A stretch of DNA of 64,000 bases from Harmonia axyridis. Lineage: Eukaryota > Arthropoda > Insecta > Coleoptera > Coccinellidae. The position numbers were made by a program, and so were the translations under genes. This document shows positions 1 to 10,847 of this stretch, one piece after another (the stretch's first letter is position 1; each line of letters begins with the position of its first letter). The notes below the pieces were generated by a model, which worked only from the letters and a program-made list of their open reading frames with translations, did no database searches and had not been told where the DNA came from. Location of the stretch: contig NC_059501.1 in assembly GCF_914767665.1 (NCBI RefSeq), positions 4,280,501-4,344,500 on the forward strand, written 5' to 3'.

Positions 1-836
1 TGTGGCATTACATTTTAAATATGATTTCTGGCATATGACCGCTGGCTCGGATGTAGTCCAATCTGGACGTCCAATTTTCGATGACTTTTTCCAACATTTG
101 CGGCCGTATATCGGCAATAACACTGCGAATGTTGTCTTCCAAATGGTCAAGGGTTTGTGGCTTCTCCGCATAGACCAATGACTTTACATATCCCCACAGA
201 AAGTAGTCTAGCGGTGTTAAATCACAAGATCTTGGAGGCCAATTCACAGGTCCAAAACGTGAAATTAGGCGGTCACCAAACGTATCTTTCAATAAATCGA
301 TTGTGGCACGAGCTGTGTGACATGTTGCGCCGTCTTGTTGGAACCACAGCTCCTGGACATCATGGTTGTTCAATTCAGGAATGAAAAAGTTAGTAATCAT
401 GGCTCTATACCGATCCCCATTGACTGTAACGTTCTGGCCATCATCGTTTTTGAAGAAGTACGGACCAATGATTCCACCAGCCCATAAAGCGCACCAAACA
501 GTCAGATTTTCTGGATGTAACGGTGTTTCGACATACACTTGAGGATTAGCTTCAATCCAAATGCGGCAGTTTTGTTTGTTGACGTAGTCATTCAACCAGG
601 AGTGCGCTTCATCGCTAAACAAAATAAAATGGACGTAGTGCGCGATACGTATTCCGCACAGAACCATTATTGTCGAAATGAAATTGCACTATTTGCAAGC
701 GTTGTTCAGGCCTCAGTCTATTCATGATGAATTGCCAAACCAAACTGAGAATAAATCACTTGATATCTGTTGAATCGGTCGCCATCTTGAACAGTATTGC
801 CAACTTAAAGTTATATACCTCGAAAAAAACACCCAT
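1..836 (-). mobile_element. Family A DD41D mariner, copy A1, cut by window edge
   Basis: This is a Tc1/mariner-superfamily element. The right end carries the terminal inverted repeat CACCC preceded by a T-run, followed by TA at 837-838. The left end runs off the window. The transposase part reads on the minus strand as an open frame of 219 codons (8-667). It keeps FSDEAH (first Asp), QQDGATCH (second Asp) and PLDYFLWG (third Asp), with 41 residues between the last two, the spacing of rosa-type DD41D mariners. The N-terminal helix-turn-helix is gone. The frame starts at an internal ATG just before a deletion junction (about 606-640), and the real start codon region (near 790) is in another frame. 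Compared with other copies it lacks two codons near the C-terminus, in frame. It is non-autonomous but is the best-preserved catalytic frame among the nine copies. Confidence 0.9.
8..667 (-). pseudogene. Catalytic-domain-only DD41D transposase frame
   Basis: The frame has 219 codons. The first 13 or so residues come from the frame-shifted reading of the original N-terminal coding sequence. From residue ~14 the true transposase frame begins at FILFSDEAH. All three catalytic Asp positions are present and no stop interrupts the domain. A full mariner transposase of this type is about 340-350 residues, so roughly the first third (DNA-binding HTH and linker) is missing. Whether it is translated is unknown. 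It could not bind its ends by itself. Confidence 0.7.
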
Positions 837-838
837 TA

Positions 839-1406
839 CCATCAAAATTATATAAACAAAAATATAGTTCCAAAAATAGAGAGAGATCATATGCGAAGAT
901 AACATATCCATGTGAAAAGTAACGCTCGCATAGGAAATATTTCTAGAAATTTCCATCGCATTGATGCAGTCACGACTTCTCGAGTTCTTAAACTGTAAAT
1001 TATTTCTCGGAAAGAAAAAAACGATTTTTTCTTCAGCGCCATAAGAAACTGCATTGAACAAAATTGCCTTTTTGATCTCCGCGTCTCTCCAGCATCTCGA
1101 AAACCTCAGGGAATGGAGCAAATGCAGCGACAGCTCACAAATCGATGGAACATCCATTCAATTTAGTTCCACTTAGCGGGCCTTGTGTTCAGTATTCCTT
1201 TGGAAAAAATTACCGGTTCATATTTAAACACATTAGTGTCACTGTCTTCGCACTTCGCTCGGACCAGGGCCGTACTACGGAAATTTCACTTGGGGATGCT
1301 GAGATTATACGAATTGGCAGTTTGATATTCGAAAATTTCACCAAATTTCAGTCCATATTCGGTTTCTTGTCTATAGATCTGTGTATTAACAAATCCTTGT
1401 AACATA
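839..1406. other. Unassigned AT-rich spacer
   Basis: Between copy A1 and the first mauritiana-type mariner. Short open frames occur on both strands but none shows a recognisable domain or a coding signature. I see no element ends here. Confidence 0.6.
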
Positions 1407-1478
1407 TTAGGTGTACAACTTTGCTTCCGTTGTATTGTAACAGATGGCTGTAGCGGTAAGTGGCAGTCGAAATAAATA

Positions 1479-3004
1479 CACTGCGCAAAAAAATTAACGC
1501 ACATTATGGAAATCTCAAATTTATTCTACAACTGAAGGTGTTCTCAATGATAATTATTTTTATCAGAATTATGCATGCATATGTTATCCACTTTCAACGT
1601 TTTTCTTCAATACAGATGTTTCTTCACAGCAGGAATAAAAAAAGATGAGATTATCAGATTTTGAATGTATTGGCTCCATTCTGAAATCAGTTGTTCTAGA
1701 TCAATTCTAGTGATCAATAGTTATTCTTTCGTTTGATTTTCTACACTCGATTCGCGATGCAACGCGAAACACGCAATTTGACCCAAGAGGAATGTGCCCA
1801 AGCGGTAATTTTGCGATAAGAAGGGTGGACATAAACAAGAATTGCAGAAAGGTTTGGAGTTTCCAATACAAGTGTATCCAGAATATTGCAGCGATTCAGG
1901 GAGACAGGTATGAATGTCCGAAGACCAGGACAGGGTAGACCACGGGTAACAACTGCCATTCAAGAACGTTACTTGAGAGTTTCTTCGTTGAGACAACGGT
2001 TTGCAACCGCTCGCCTCCTTCAAAATCAGCTTAAGCAAACTCATGGGGTGCAAATTAGCACTCAGACAATAAGAAATCGCCTCAGAGAATATGATTCAAG
2101 GCCTCGTGTCGCGGCAAGAGACCCAGCTCTTACCCCAGCCCATCGAAGGGCGCGTTTGGATTTTGCGAGAGAGCATATCCATTGGGAAGAGGCTGATTGG
2201 GAAAGAGTTCTCTTCACAGATGAGTCTAGATTTTGCCTCTACCATTATGATCAACCTTCCCTTGTATACAGACGTCCACATGAAAGATATGCTCAGTGCA
2301 ATTTCCTGAATACTACTGGTTTCGGGGGAGAATCGATTATGGAATGGGGTGGAATATCTTTGACTGCTCGCACAGACCTAGTGGTCGTTGATAATGGAGC
2401 TATGAATGCTGATAGGTATATAAGGAACATTCTTGAAGAGCATGTAGTGCCATTTGCCCCACACATTGGTGAAAATTTCATTTTTATGGACGATAATGCC
2501 AGACCCCATCGTGCGGCATCGTTCAGTAGTACCTTGAAGAGGTTGAAGTCTCTCGAATGGAATGACCAGCAAGAATTCCAGATCTCAATCCGATTGAGCA
2601 GGTTTGGGACAACCTCAATAGAAGGCTGAGAAGTTCAGAAAATCATCCAGCTACTCTTAATGACTTAGGAATCCAACTCAGAGAAATCTGGGAAGGATTA
2701 GATCAGAACATTTTAAGATCACTCATTTTGAGTATGAACCGTCGTTGCCGTACTGTAATTAACGCAAGGGGTGGAAATACCAAGTATTAAATCACTTATC
2801 AGCATCCCAGTATTTTGAAAATTGTTTATTTCTCTTCTTTCATATAAGATTCGGTGAAATCCTGAATTTTTCTTCCATTTAATGTGTCTTGTTTCGTTCA
2901 AAACCTTCCCGAGAGAACATAAAAAATAAGTTATAAAGTCAATGTGGAGTTAACTTTCATTAAAATTGAGATTTTCTGAATGTGCGTAAATTTTTTGCGC
3001 ACTG
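1479..3004 (+). mobile_element. Tc1 (DD34E) element, copy T1, nested in M1
   Basis: The TIRs are CACTGCGCAAAAAAATTAACG (1479) and its inverted partner ending TTTTTTGCGCACTG (3004), flanked by TA at 1477-1478 and 3005-3006. The transposase frame starts at ATG 1757 (MQRETRNLTQEE) and ends at 2790 (ARGGNTKY). Two in-frame TAA stops lie in the N-terminal region (near 1817 and 1832). From 1886 the frame is open through the paired HTH and VLFTDESRF (first catalytic Asp, about 2208-2226) to MDDNARPH (second Asp, about 2486). Relative to copy T2 one base is missing just after HRA (about 2515), so the EQVWDNL glutamate region is read in another frame. T1 is younger than its mariner host. Confidence 0.92.
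1757..2790 (+). pseudogene. Tc1 transposase pseudogene (T1)
   Basis: Expected product is a ~340-residue DD34E transposase. An N-terminal HTH region is followed by a second HTH (TQTIRNRLREYDSRP), then the DDE domain with DESRF, DDNARPH and a Glu that lies 34 residues beyond in copy T2. Lesions: two nonsense codons near the start and a single-base loss at about 2515. The C-terminal frame resumes with the ATLNDLGIQL segment and ends ARGGNTKY at 2790. Confidence 0.85.
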
Positions 3005-4171
3005 TAGATCGTAGATAGTCATACGATAAGCTTAGGTATTTGTTAATATAACTCCATTAAAATATTAGCCGATTTGTGTCATCACAAAATTATTCTCGAT
3101 AGAACATGTCAGCTTACGAGCCAAATTCTCGTCATTTGCGGGAGGTTTTAATTTCCTGCTTTAATATGAAGAAATCTGCAAGTGAGGCTCATCGAGTGTT
3201 CTCAAATCCTTATGGTGAGGCCGCTATTAGTGAAATAACGTGCCGACAGTGGTTTCAACTCTCAACCAGCATGGCGGTGGAAGAGAGAAGGTTTTCGAAG
3301 ACGCAGAATTGAAGGCAATATTTGATCAAGACTCATGTCAAACGCAACAAGAATTTGCAGAATCATTGGGAGTGACGCAACAAGCCATTCCAAACGCCAG
3401 AAAGTCATGGGAATGATTCAGAATTAAGGAAATTTTGTGTCGTTCGAGTTGAAGCCGAGAGATGTCGAACGGCGTTTGTTTGCGTGTGAACAACTGCTCG
3501 CAAGGCAAAGACGGAAGGGATTTCTGCATCGCATTGTGACTGGAGACGAGAAGTGGGTTCATTACGATAATCCCAAGCGCAGAAAATCATGGGGATATCC
3601 GGGCCATGCTTTCATGTCGACGTCCAAACCGAATAATCACGGTTCCAAGATCATGTTCAGTATTTGGTGGGACCAGCTCGGCGTAGTGTATTATGAGTTA
3701 TATAAACTAACTGAAACAATCACAGGCGATCGTTATCGAATGCAATTAATGCGTTTGAGCCGAGCCTTGAAAGGTTAACGCAATTCAACGAGAGATATGA
3801 TGAAGTGATTTAACAGCATGACAATACTCGACCCCATGTTTCGAAAGTGGTCAAGACATTCTTGGAAATGTTGAAATGGGAAGTCGCACCCCTCGCCGTA
3901 TTCTCCAGACGTTGTTCTCTCGGACTATCACTTGAATCGATCAAGGGTACACGGCTTTGCTGTCCAGCACTTCCAGTCTTATGAAGAAGTAGTAATTGGA
4001 CCTTTTCGTAGATCGCTTCGAAAGATGGCCAGGTGTTTCAACGCGGGATTCGTACGCTGCCCGAAAGATGGGAGAAATTAGTGGCCAGCGAAGGACAATA
4101 CTTTGAATTATAAATGTATAGCCTCGAATTTCGAAAAAAAAAACGGTGGAAGCAAAGTTGTACGTCTATGT

Positions 4172-4885
4172 AGCTTGTGTAACTATGTTTGAAGTGTCAA
4201 TAAAAACTGACAGGACCACGCGCGACAGTGGCACCAAATGATGGTGAGCAGGAAAACGGCAGCACCCATTCCAAAATCGAAACGGTAAAACATTCAGGAA
4301 GTTTAAATTTTTTTAACTCGAACGATTCCAAATTAATTATTGAAAATAATAAACCAAAATCGATATCTACTAATATCGCAATTTCCAACGAATCCAAACT
4401 TTTCTCCTTCCCCTTGTTACAAGGAAACAAACAAGTTTCAACCTGAAATTCTCTAATACGATCCTTCCTCCCCACCTTTCCAGATAACTCACTTCAAAGC
4501 GATTGATTAAAAGCTTCTGGTCTACTGAACGGAGTCAATCGTAGGGATGTTTTCATTAACAACACCGGAGATGTTCGTCTATGTAGACACTTTGTTAGGG
4601 GCCCCGGTGCTCATTCCGGCTGAAAACTTATATCTTATACATGCGGAAGTAATGTTATGCAAGAAAGATAAGAGGAGGTTGGATAAGCCATCAGACGAGG
4701 GTTTTTTTATGAAGTGGAGGAACCTTTGTGATGGGGCGAGGTCGTTGGATTGGCGGTTGAAAGAACGGAATTTTAAGCGTGTATTTTTTTATTCGCTTGA
4801 CGGTTTGGTTTTTAAGGCATGTGCGGAATTTTTACGATGAGTATTAGCGATTGATTTATTCATTAATGTACGATCGTTTTAAAAG
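4172..4885. other. Spacer with unassigned open frames
   Basis: Two plus-strand open frames lie here, 4228-4446 (72 codons) and 4547-4840 (97 codons). Neither matches a family I recognise. The first follows an acceptor-like ...ACTGACAG (4206-4213) and the second follows a CTTTCCAG (4476-4483), so either could contain a host exon, but nothing else supports it. Confidence 0.4.
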
Positions 4886-6200
4886 GTTTACAACTTGGAT
4901 TTTTTCCCGAAATAAGAGGCTTTATTGTGAAAAACTCGTTTTACATATGTATATTGATCGATAGAAGTGATAGTCCGAAAAAGCAACGTCTGAAGAATAC
5001 AGTGAGTGGGTTATGAATTCCCATTTCAACGTTTCCAAGTATGTCTTGACCACTTTCGCAAAATGGGGTTGAGCATTGTCATGCTATACAGGGTGTTTCC
5101 TAAACATGCTGCAAAAATTCAGGGGGTTGTTCCTTGGACTATTCTAAGAATATTTTGTCCTTTGATGATTTTTGAAAAACCTATTTGTTTCGAAGATATA
5201 GGGGAAACAAAATTTCAGATAATAACATTTTATTATGGAAAATTACATGAAAATTCAACTCAACCTACAAAAACTGTTGAAAATGACCACCTCTAGCCAG
5301 CATACAAGCATCCAATCTTCTCCTCATTGACTGCCGAACCCTTTCAAAAACACCAGGATCATTTCTTATTAAGTTACACCCAGCAATGATCCGATTTCGC
5401 AAGTCTTCCACATTTTCTACTGGAGTGGTATAAACTAATGATTTTAGATGGCCTCATAGGAAATAATCTAAGGGGTTTAAGTCCGGGGAACGAGCAGGCC
5501 ATAAATGAGGTCCACTTGTACCTACTTAGTAAACACAGTGCGGTACGCACTTTTATTTAAACTATTATTCATTTTAAAAATATGAAAAATGTTGTTCGCC
5601 CTGTATCTTCGAAACAAAGAGATTTTTCAAAAATCATCCAAGGACAAAACATGCTTAAAATAGTCCAAGGAACAACCCCCTGAATTTTTGCCGCATGTTT
5701 AGGAAACACCCTGTAAAATCACTTCATCATGTCTCTCATTGTATTGCGGCCGTTTGTCTTTCAATGCTCGATTCAAACGCATTAATTGTGTTCGATAACG
5801 ATCGCCTGTGACTGTTTCAGTCGGTTTTGACAATATGTAATACACTACGCCGAGCCGATCCCACCAAACACTGAGCATGACTTTGGAACCATGAATATTC
5901 GGTTTGACCGTCGACGTGGAAGCATGGTCTTTATATAACCATGATTTTCTTGGTTTGGAATTAACGTAATGAACCCATTTTTCGCCTCCAGTCACAATGA
6001 GATGCAGAAATCTCTTCCACCTTTTCCTTGCAAGCAGCTGTTCACAAGCAAACAAACGCCGTTCGACATCTCTCGGCTCCAGCTAGAGAGGCAACCAATT
6101 TTCTTATTTCTGAATCATTTCCATTACTTTAAGGTATTTTGAAAAGGATTGTTGCGTTACTCCCAACGATCCTGCCAATTTTTGTTGCATTTGACACATA
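4886..6200 (-). mobile_element. Mauritiana-type mariner M2, interrupted and 5'-truncated
   Basis: Minus-strand mariner of the same family as M1, M3 and M4. The 3' part (4886-5086) aligns with the corresponding part of M4. It is interrupted at a TA by the palindromic element 5089-5713, then continues through 5714-6200. The frame at 5699-6055 reads LFACEQLLARKR, VTGGEKWVHYVN (the Glu-containing VTGDEKW motif has lost its Asp to Gly), WWDRLGVVYYILSK and SRALK-like NRALKDKRPQYNERHDEVI. The HTH region is largely missing, as similarity stops at about 6200. Not functional. Confidence 0.85.
5089..5713. mobile_element. Palindromic MITE with transposase remnant, nested in M2
   Basis: The arms begin CAGGGTGTTTCCTAAACATGC and end in the inverted partner, with TA at 5087-5088 and 5714-5715. 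Each arm is about 130 bp. The middle (about 5285-5520) encodes, on the minus strand, the C-terminal end of a Tc1/mariner-type transposase: PARSPDLNPLDYFL, one TGA stop, GHLKSLVY, and near the end MLARGGHF. This ties the hairpin family to its parent DNA transposon. The uninterrupted M4 sequence around 8551-8565 shows the empty target site. Confidence 0.88.
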
Positions 6201-6228
6201 TTCTTTCATATGACAATCAACTAGCATA

Positions 6229-6254
6229 CAGGGATCTTTTCAAAAAGACCCCTG
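6229..6254. repeat. Minimal CAGGG palindrome
   Basis: A 26-bp near-perfect palindrome runs from CAGGGATCTTTT to AAAAAGACCCCTG, preceded by TA. It has the CAGGG...CCCTG termini of the larger hairpin elements here and may be an extreme internal-deletion product. It could also be chance. Confidence 0.45.
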
Positions 6255-6417
6255 AACTTACTTCCTAATGAATTTCTAGTAACTTAGAAAACTCTCGAAT
6301 ATTAGAAATATTTTGGACTATTCAAGTGACTGAGGTATATTTTTCTTCCGAATAAAAAGAAAAATCAGTAACCCAACGAACTAAAACCGAGAAACATGCT
6401 AATTTTATGAATTTTAT

Positions 6418-7580
6418 GAACATTTGCTTCCGCCATTTTGCAATAGATGGTTGAAGCGGTAAGTGGTAGTCGAGATAAAAAGATCGTAGATGTCATACAA
6501 TAAGCTTAGGTATTTGTGAACATAACGCCATCGAAATATCAGCCGATTTGTGTCTGCATCATAAAGTTATTCTCGATTAAATATGTCAGCTTACGAACTA
6601 AATTCTCGTCATTTGAGGGAGGTATTAATTGTTTTCTTTAATATTAAGAAATCTGCGGCTGAGGCTCATCGGATGCTCTCAAATACTCATAATGAGGCCG
6701 TTATTAGTGAAAGAAGAGTGGTCTCAACGCTTCAAGAACGGTGATTTGACGTCGAATACCAACATGACGGTGAAAGAGGGAAGGTTTTCGAAGATGCAGA
6801 ATTGAAGGCATTATTTAATCAATACCGTGTCAAACGCAACGAGAATTGGCAGGATCATTGGAAGTGACCGAACAAACCATTTCAAAACACCTGAAAGTCA
6901 TGAGAATGATTCAGAAACAAGGAAATTGGGTGCCTTACGAGCTAAAGCCTAGAGATGTTGAACGGCGTTTGTTTGCTTGTGAACAGCTACTTGCAAGGCG
7001 AAGCAAAAGATTTCTGCATCGCATTGTGACTGGAGACGAAAAATGGGTTCATTTCGATAATCCCAAGCGCAGAAAATTATGGGGATATCCCAGCCATGCT
7101 TCCACGTCCACGGCCAAACCGAATATCCACGGTTTCAAGGTCATACTCAGTATTGCATTATGCGTTGTTGAAACCGACTGAATCAATCACAAGCGATCTT
7201 TATCGAACTCAATTAATGCGTTTGAGCCGAGCATTGAAAGAAAAACGGCCGCAATACAACCAGAGATATGATAAAGTGATTTTACCCGTTGAAATGGAAA
7301 GTCCTATTCCACCCGTCGTATTCTCCAGAGGTTGCTCTCTCGGACTATCACTTGTTTCGATCAATGGCACAAGGCCTGGCTGATCAGCACTTCTGGTCTT
7401 ATAAAAAAGTAAAAGAGTGGATCGCTCCAAAAGATGACCAGTTTTTTCAACGCCAGATGGGAGAAAGTAGTGTCCAGCGATGGACAATACTTTAAATCAT
7501 AAATGTATAACCAGTTTTTTACAATAAAGCCTCGAATTTCGGAAAAAAAAAACGGCTGAAGCAAAGTTATACGCCTATGT
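6418..7580 (+). mobile_element. Mauritiana-type mariner M3
   Basis: It starts with a damaged TIR (TTTGCTTCCGCC at 6422) and ends GCAAAGTTATACGCCTATGT (7561-7580). The transposase ATG is at 6583 (MSAYELNSRHLRE). Frameshifts break the HTH part near 6710. The frame 6846-7181 carries the second HTH, WVPYELKPRDVERR and VTGDEKWVHFDNPKRRK (first Asp). Two deletions remove most of the WWDQLGVVYYE block (about 7150) and the whole HDNARPH block with the second Asp (about 7288). The C-terminal YSPEVALSDYHLFRSM keeps the third Asp. Catalytically dead. Confidence 0.88.
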
Positions 7581-8182
7581 AGATTTCTTAGTGGAAAGTC
7601 ACGGAAATGGAAAGATACTCGAACGTGATCTTCTTCTTCTGCGCCCATCCCGACACGAAATTATTTCAGACGATGAGCCTCCATCTTGCGCGAGATTGCC
7701 CCCATGAATACTTCATTAATATTCCTTTCTTGAAGTTTGCGATGCCACAAGAAAAAAATAACAAGATTACTGTTTTCTCATAACGAAATGGGCATCATCC
7801 CCTAATTCTCCTACGTTTTTAACGTGCCAAAGGCGGAATTACATCAACGGAAATGGAACGACTTCTAATAACAAGAAGTTCTGCCGTCGGAATTCAGTAA
7901 TTAAGTATTGTTTCGGATCGCAGCGACATCTGTAAAAATTCGTCTTTGCGAACGTCATCCTCGTCCCTTTTCACAAGTGAGAAATTTCAATGTTCGGTTT
8001 AATTTTCGACTAATTCAATCAAGGTACGTGAAGAGGTGTCGTAATTAAAAATTTATGGGATGTTTCGTAGTTTTAGGTTGTTTTTGCAGTTGAAACGGCA
8101 AGAAATAAGAAGAGTACGTCAGAATTTTATATTTGAATGGATTTACCAAACAACTCATTTCCTGGACGAATAATTTTATCTA
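7581..8182. other. Unassigned spacer between M3 and M4
   Basis: About 600 bp lie between the 3' ends of two oppositely oriented mariners. I see no open frame of note and no element ends other than the two mariner TIRs that face each other. Confidence 0.55.
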
Positions 8183-9420
8183 CATAGGCGTACAACTTTG
8201 CTTCCGCCGTTTTCTCCTGGAATTCGAGGCCTTATTGTAAAAAACTGGTTATATATTTATGATTCAAAGAATTTTCCATCGCTAGCCACTACTTTCTCCC
8301 ATCTTTCGAGCAGCGTATAAATCCTGCGTTGAAAAAACTGGTCATCTTTTGAAGCGATCCACGAATCGATCCAATTTTTTACTTCTTCATAAGACCGGAA
8401 GTACTGGTCAGACAGGCCGTGTCTAATTGATCAAAACAAGTGATAGTCTGAGGGAGCAATTTCTGGAGAATACGGCGGGTAGTGTAGGACTTCCCATTTC
8501 AACGTTTCCAAGTATCTCTTGACCACTTTCACAACATGGGGTTGAGTATTGTCATTCTGTAAAAGCACTTCATCATGTCTCTCGTTGTCTTTATATGCTC
8601 AGCTCAAAGGTATTAATAGCGTTCGATAACGATCGCCTGTGATTGTTTCAGTCGGTTTTAATAACTCATAATACACTACGCCTAGCTGGTCCCACCACCA
8701 TGACCTTGGAACCGTGAATAGTCGACGTGAAAGCATGGTCGGGATATCTCCATTATTTTCTGCCCTTGTGGTTATTCTAATGAACCCATTTTTTTTCTCC
8801 AGTCACAATGCGATGCAGAAATTCCTTCTATCTTGGTCTTGCAAGCAGCTGTTCACAAGCAAACAAACGCCCTTCAACAACTCTCGGCTTCAACACGTAC
8901 GACACCCTATGTCCTTGTTTCTGAATCATTCCCATGACTTTCAGGCATTTTGAAATGGCTTTTTGCGTCACTAATAATGATATTGCCAATTCTTGTTGCG
9001 TTTGACATGAGTCTTCATCAAGTAATGCCTCCAATTCTGCATCTTCGAAAACCTTCTCTCTTGCACCGCCATGCTGGTCTTCGACGTCAAAATCACCGTT
9101 CTTGAAGCGTTGAAACCACTCTTGGCACGTCCCTTCACTAATAGCGGCCTCATCATATGTATTTGAGAGCATTCGATTAGCCTCAGCCGTAGATTCCTTC
9201 ATATTGAAGCAGAAAATTAAAACCTTCCGCGATGACGAGAATTTGGCTTGGAGCTGACATGTTTAATAGAGAATAACTTTATGATGCAGGCACAAATCGA
9301 CTTATATTTCAATGGCGTTATGTTCACAAATTCCTAAGCTTATTGTATGACAACTACGATCTATTTATTTCGACTAACACTTACCGCTACAGCCATCTAT
9401 TGCAAAACGGCGGAATATTA
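8183..9420 (-). mobile_element. Mauritiana-type mariner M4
   Basis: Left TIR ACATAGGCGTACAACTTTGC (from about 8182). The right TIR is truncated after AAAACGGCGGAA (about 9414). The frame 8828-9202 (minus) encodes the bipartite HTH region: CQEWFQRFKNGDFDVEDQHG and SLLVTQKAISKCLKVMGMI, then LKPRVVEGRLFACEQLL. The true start at about 9260 (MSA) is out of frame through a small deletion. The catalytic half (8540-8830) has several frameshifts; the WWDQLG block is recognisable on the minus strand. This copy provides the empty-site reference for the hairpin inserted in M2. Confidence 0.88.
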
Positions 9421-10073
9421 TGTAGTTAGTCGAACCGTATCATTCGAGACTATTCCCGGTTCAAAAAAATATGTTCGTATTAAATATTTGGTCTGAACTA
9501 TAAAATCGTATTCCCTTGAATAAATACTAAAGGGAATGAACAAGTTTATTTTTACAAATCATCGACTGTTTAATTATTCACAACCACCTATCAATTAAGT
9601 AAACAATAAGAGATCCAACTTTTCTGCCCATAAAAACAAATAGGAAGCAAATTGAGATGAAGCGAAAATGTGAAGCGTAGGTTTAACGAATAAAGAAAAG
9701 TTTTCCTATTCTAATTGAACGTTAAAGCCCTTGGAAACAATTCCAAGTTAGTGCTTTGTAAAATTGTCATTCATTCCATGGCTTTGCCTCGTATCCTCCC
9801 GAAGGACAAGGATGTAATGGGAAATTAATTATATCAACTAATTGAATGAACGCTTTGTTAATTATTGAACGATCGGGTAAAGCGTTCTGATGACATCGTA
9901 AACGATTTAATTTTTTTCTTCTTATCGGAGTAGAACTGACAACAGAGTAGGGATATTTATACCTACCTATTGTTGATCAAAAGTTTTACTCCACCGTATT
10001 AATCGACATTAAAATGATATTTCAGTATATTCTGTGTCAAGGTCAAAATCTATTTCATTATGACTTATACAGG
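9421..10073. other. Unassigned AT-rich spacer
   Basis: Nothing recognisable apart from poly-T and poly-A tracts. It ends directly at the truncated 3' side of copy A2. Confidence 0.55.
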
Positions 10074-10843
10074 GTAGTCCAATCTGGACGTCCAATTTTC
10101 GATGACTTTTTCCAACATTTGTGGCCGTATATCGGCAATAACACGGCGAATGTTGTCTTCCAAATGGTCAAGGGTTTGTGGCTTATCCGCATAGACCAAT
10201 GACTTTACATAGCCCCACAGAAAGTGGTCTAGCGGTGTTAAATCACAAGATCTCGGAGGCCAAATCACAGGTCCAAAACGTGAAATTAGGCGGTCACCAA
10301 ACGTGTCTTTCAATAAATCGATTGTGGCACAAGCTGTGTGACATGTTGCGCCGTCTTGTTGGAACCACAGCTCCTGGACATCATGGTTGTTCAATACAGG
10401 AATGAAAAAATTAGTAATCATGGCTCTATACCGATCACCATTGGCTGTAACGTTCTGGTCATCATTGTTTTTGAATGATTCCACTAGCCCATAAAGCGCA
10501 CCAAACAGTCAGTTTTTCTGGATGTAACGGTGTTTCGACATTCACTTGAGGATTAGCTTCACTCCAAATGCGGCAGTTTTGTTTGTTGACGTAGCCATTC
10601 AACCAGAAGTGCGCTTCATCGCTAAACAAAATAAAATGGACGTAGTGCGCGATACGTATTCCGCACAGAACCATTATTTTCGAAATAAAATTGCACTTTT
10701 TGCAAGCGTTGTTCAGTCGTGAGTCTATTCATGATGAATTGCCAAACCAAACTGAGAATAAATCACTTGACAGCTGTTAAATCGGTCGCCATCTTGAGCA
10801 GTAATGCCAAATTAAAGTTATATACCTCGAAAAAAATACCCTA
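10074..10843 (-). mobile_element. Family A DD41D mariner, copy A2 (3'-truncated)
   Basis: The right TIR ends ATACCCTA at 10843 with TA at 10844-10845. The left (3') side is cut inside the final codons, so the last residues, stop and 3' TIR are absent. A frame at 10065-10484 spans the second and third catalytic Asp. A small deletion near 10477 (loss of GPYFF) separates it from the FSDEAHFWLNGYVNK frame at 10462-10674. The deletion junction (GCTAAACAAAATAAAATGGACG on the plus strand, 10622-10643) is identical to A1. Confidence 0.88.
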
Positions 10844-10847
10844 TATA

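Larger units (their letters stand above)
1407..4170 (+). mobile_element. Mauritiana-type mariner M1, interrupted by Tc1
   Basis: The element starts with TA then TTAGGTGTACAACTTTGC (from 1407) and ends with the inverted match GCAAAGTTGTACGTCTAT (about 4153-4170). It is split by a Tc1 element at 1479-3004; without it M1 is about 1.24 kb, normal for mariner. The transposase starts at 3106 (MSAYEPNSRHLRE). The frame breaks near 3250 (loss of the RFKNGDFDVED segment), resumes with WVxYELKPRDVERR-like sequence, VTGDEKWVHYDNPKRRKSWG (first Asp), WWDQLGVVYYELYK and QHDNTRPHVSKVVK (second Asp, about 3815). A stop follows residue SRALKG at 3776. The DD34D family is clear. Dead element. Confidence 0.9.

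Noticed and set aside
4547..4840. 97-codon plus-strand frame as a host exon
   Set aside because: No domain, no second exon and no conservation evidence; left as an unassigned frame inside the spacer entry.
7289..7350. Glu in SPEVALSDYHLF of M3 as a changed catalytic residue
   Set aside because: By mariner spacing the catalytic third Asp is the one in SDYHLF, which is retained; the Glu replaces a non-catalytic Asp.
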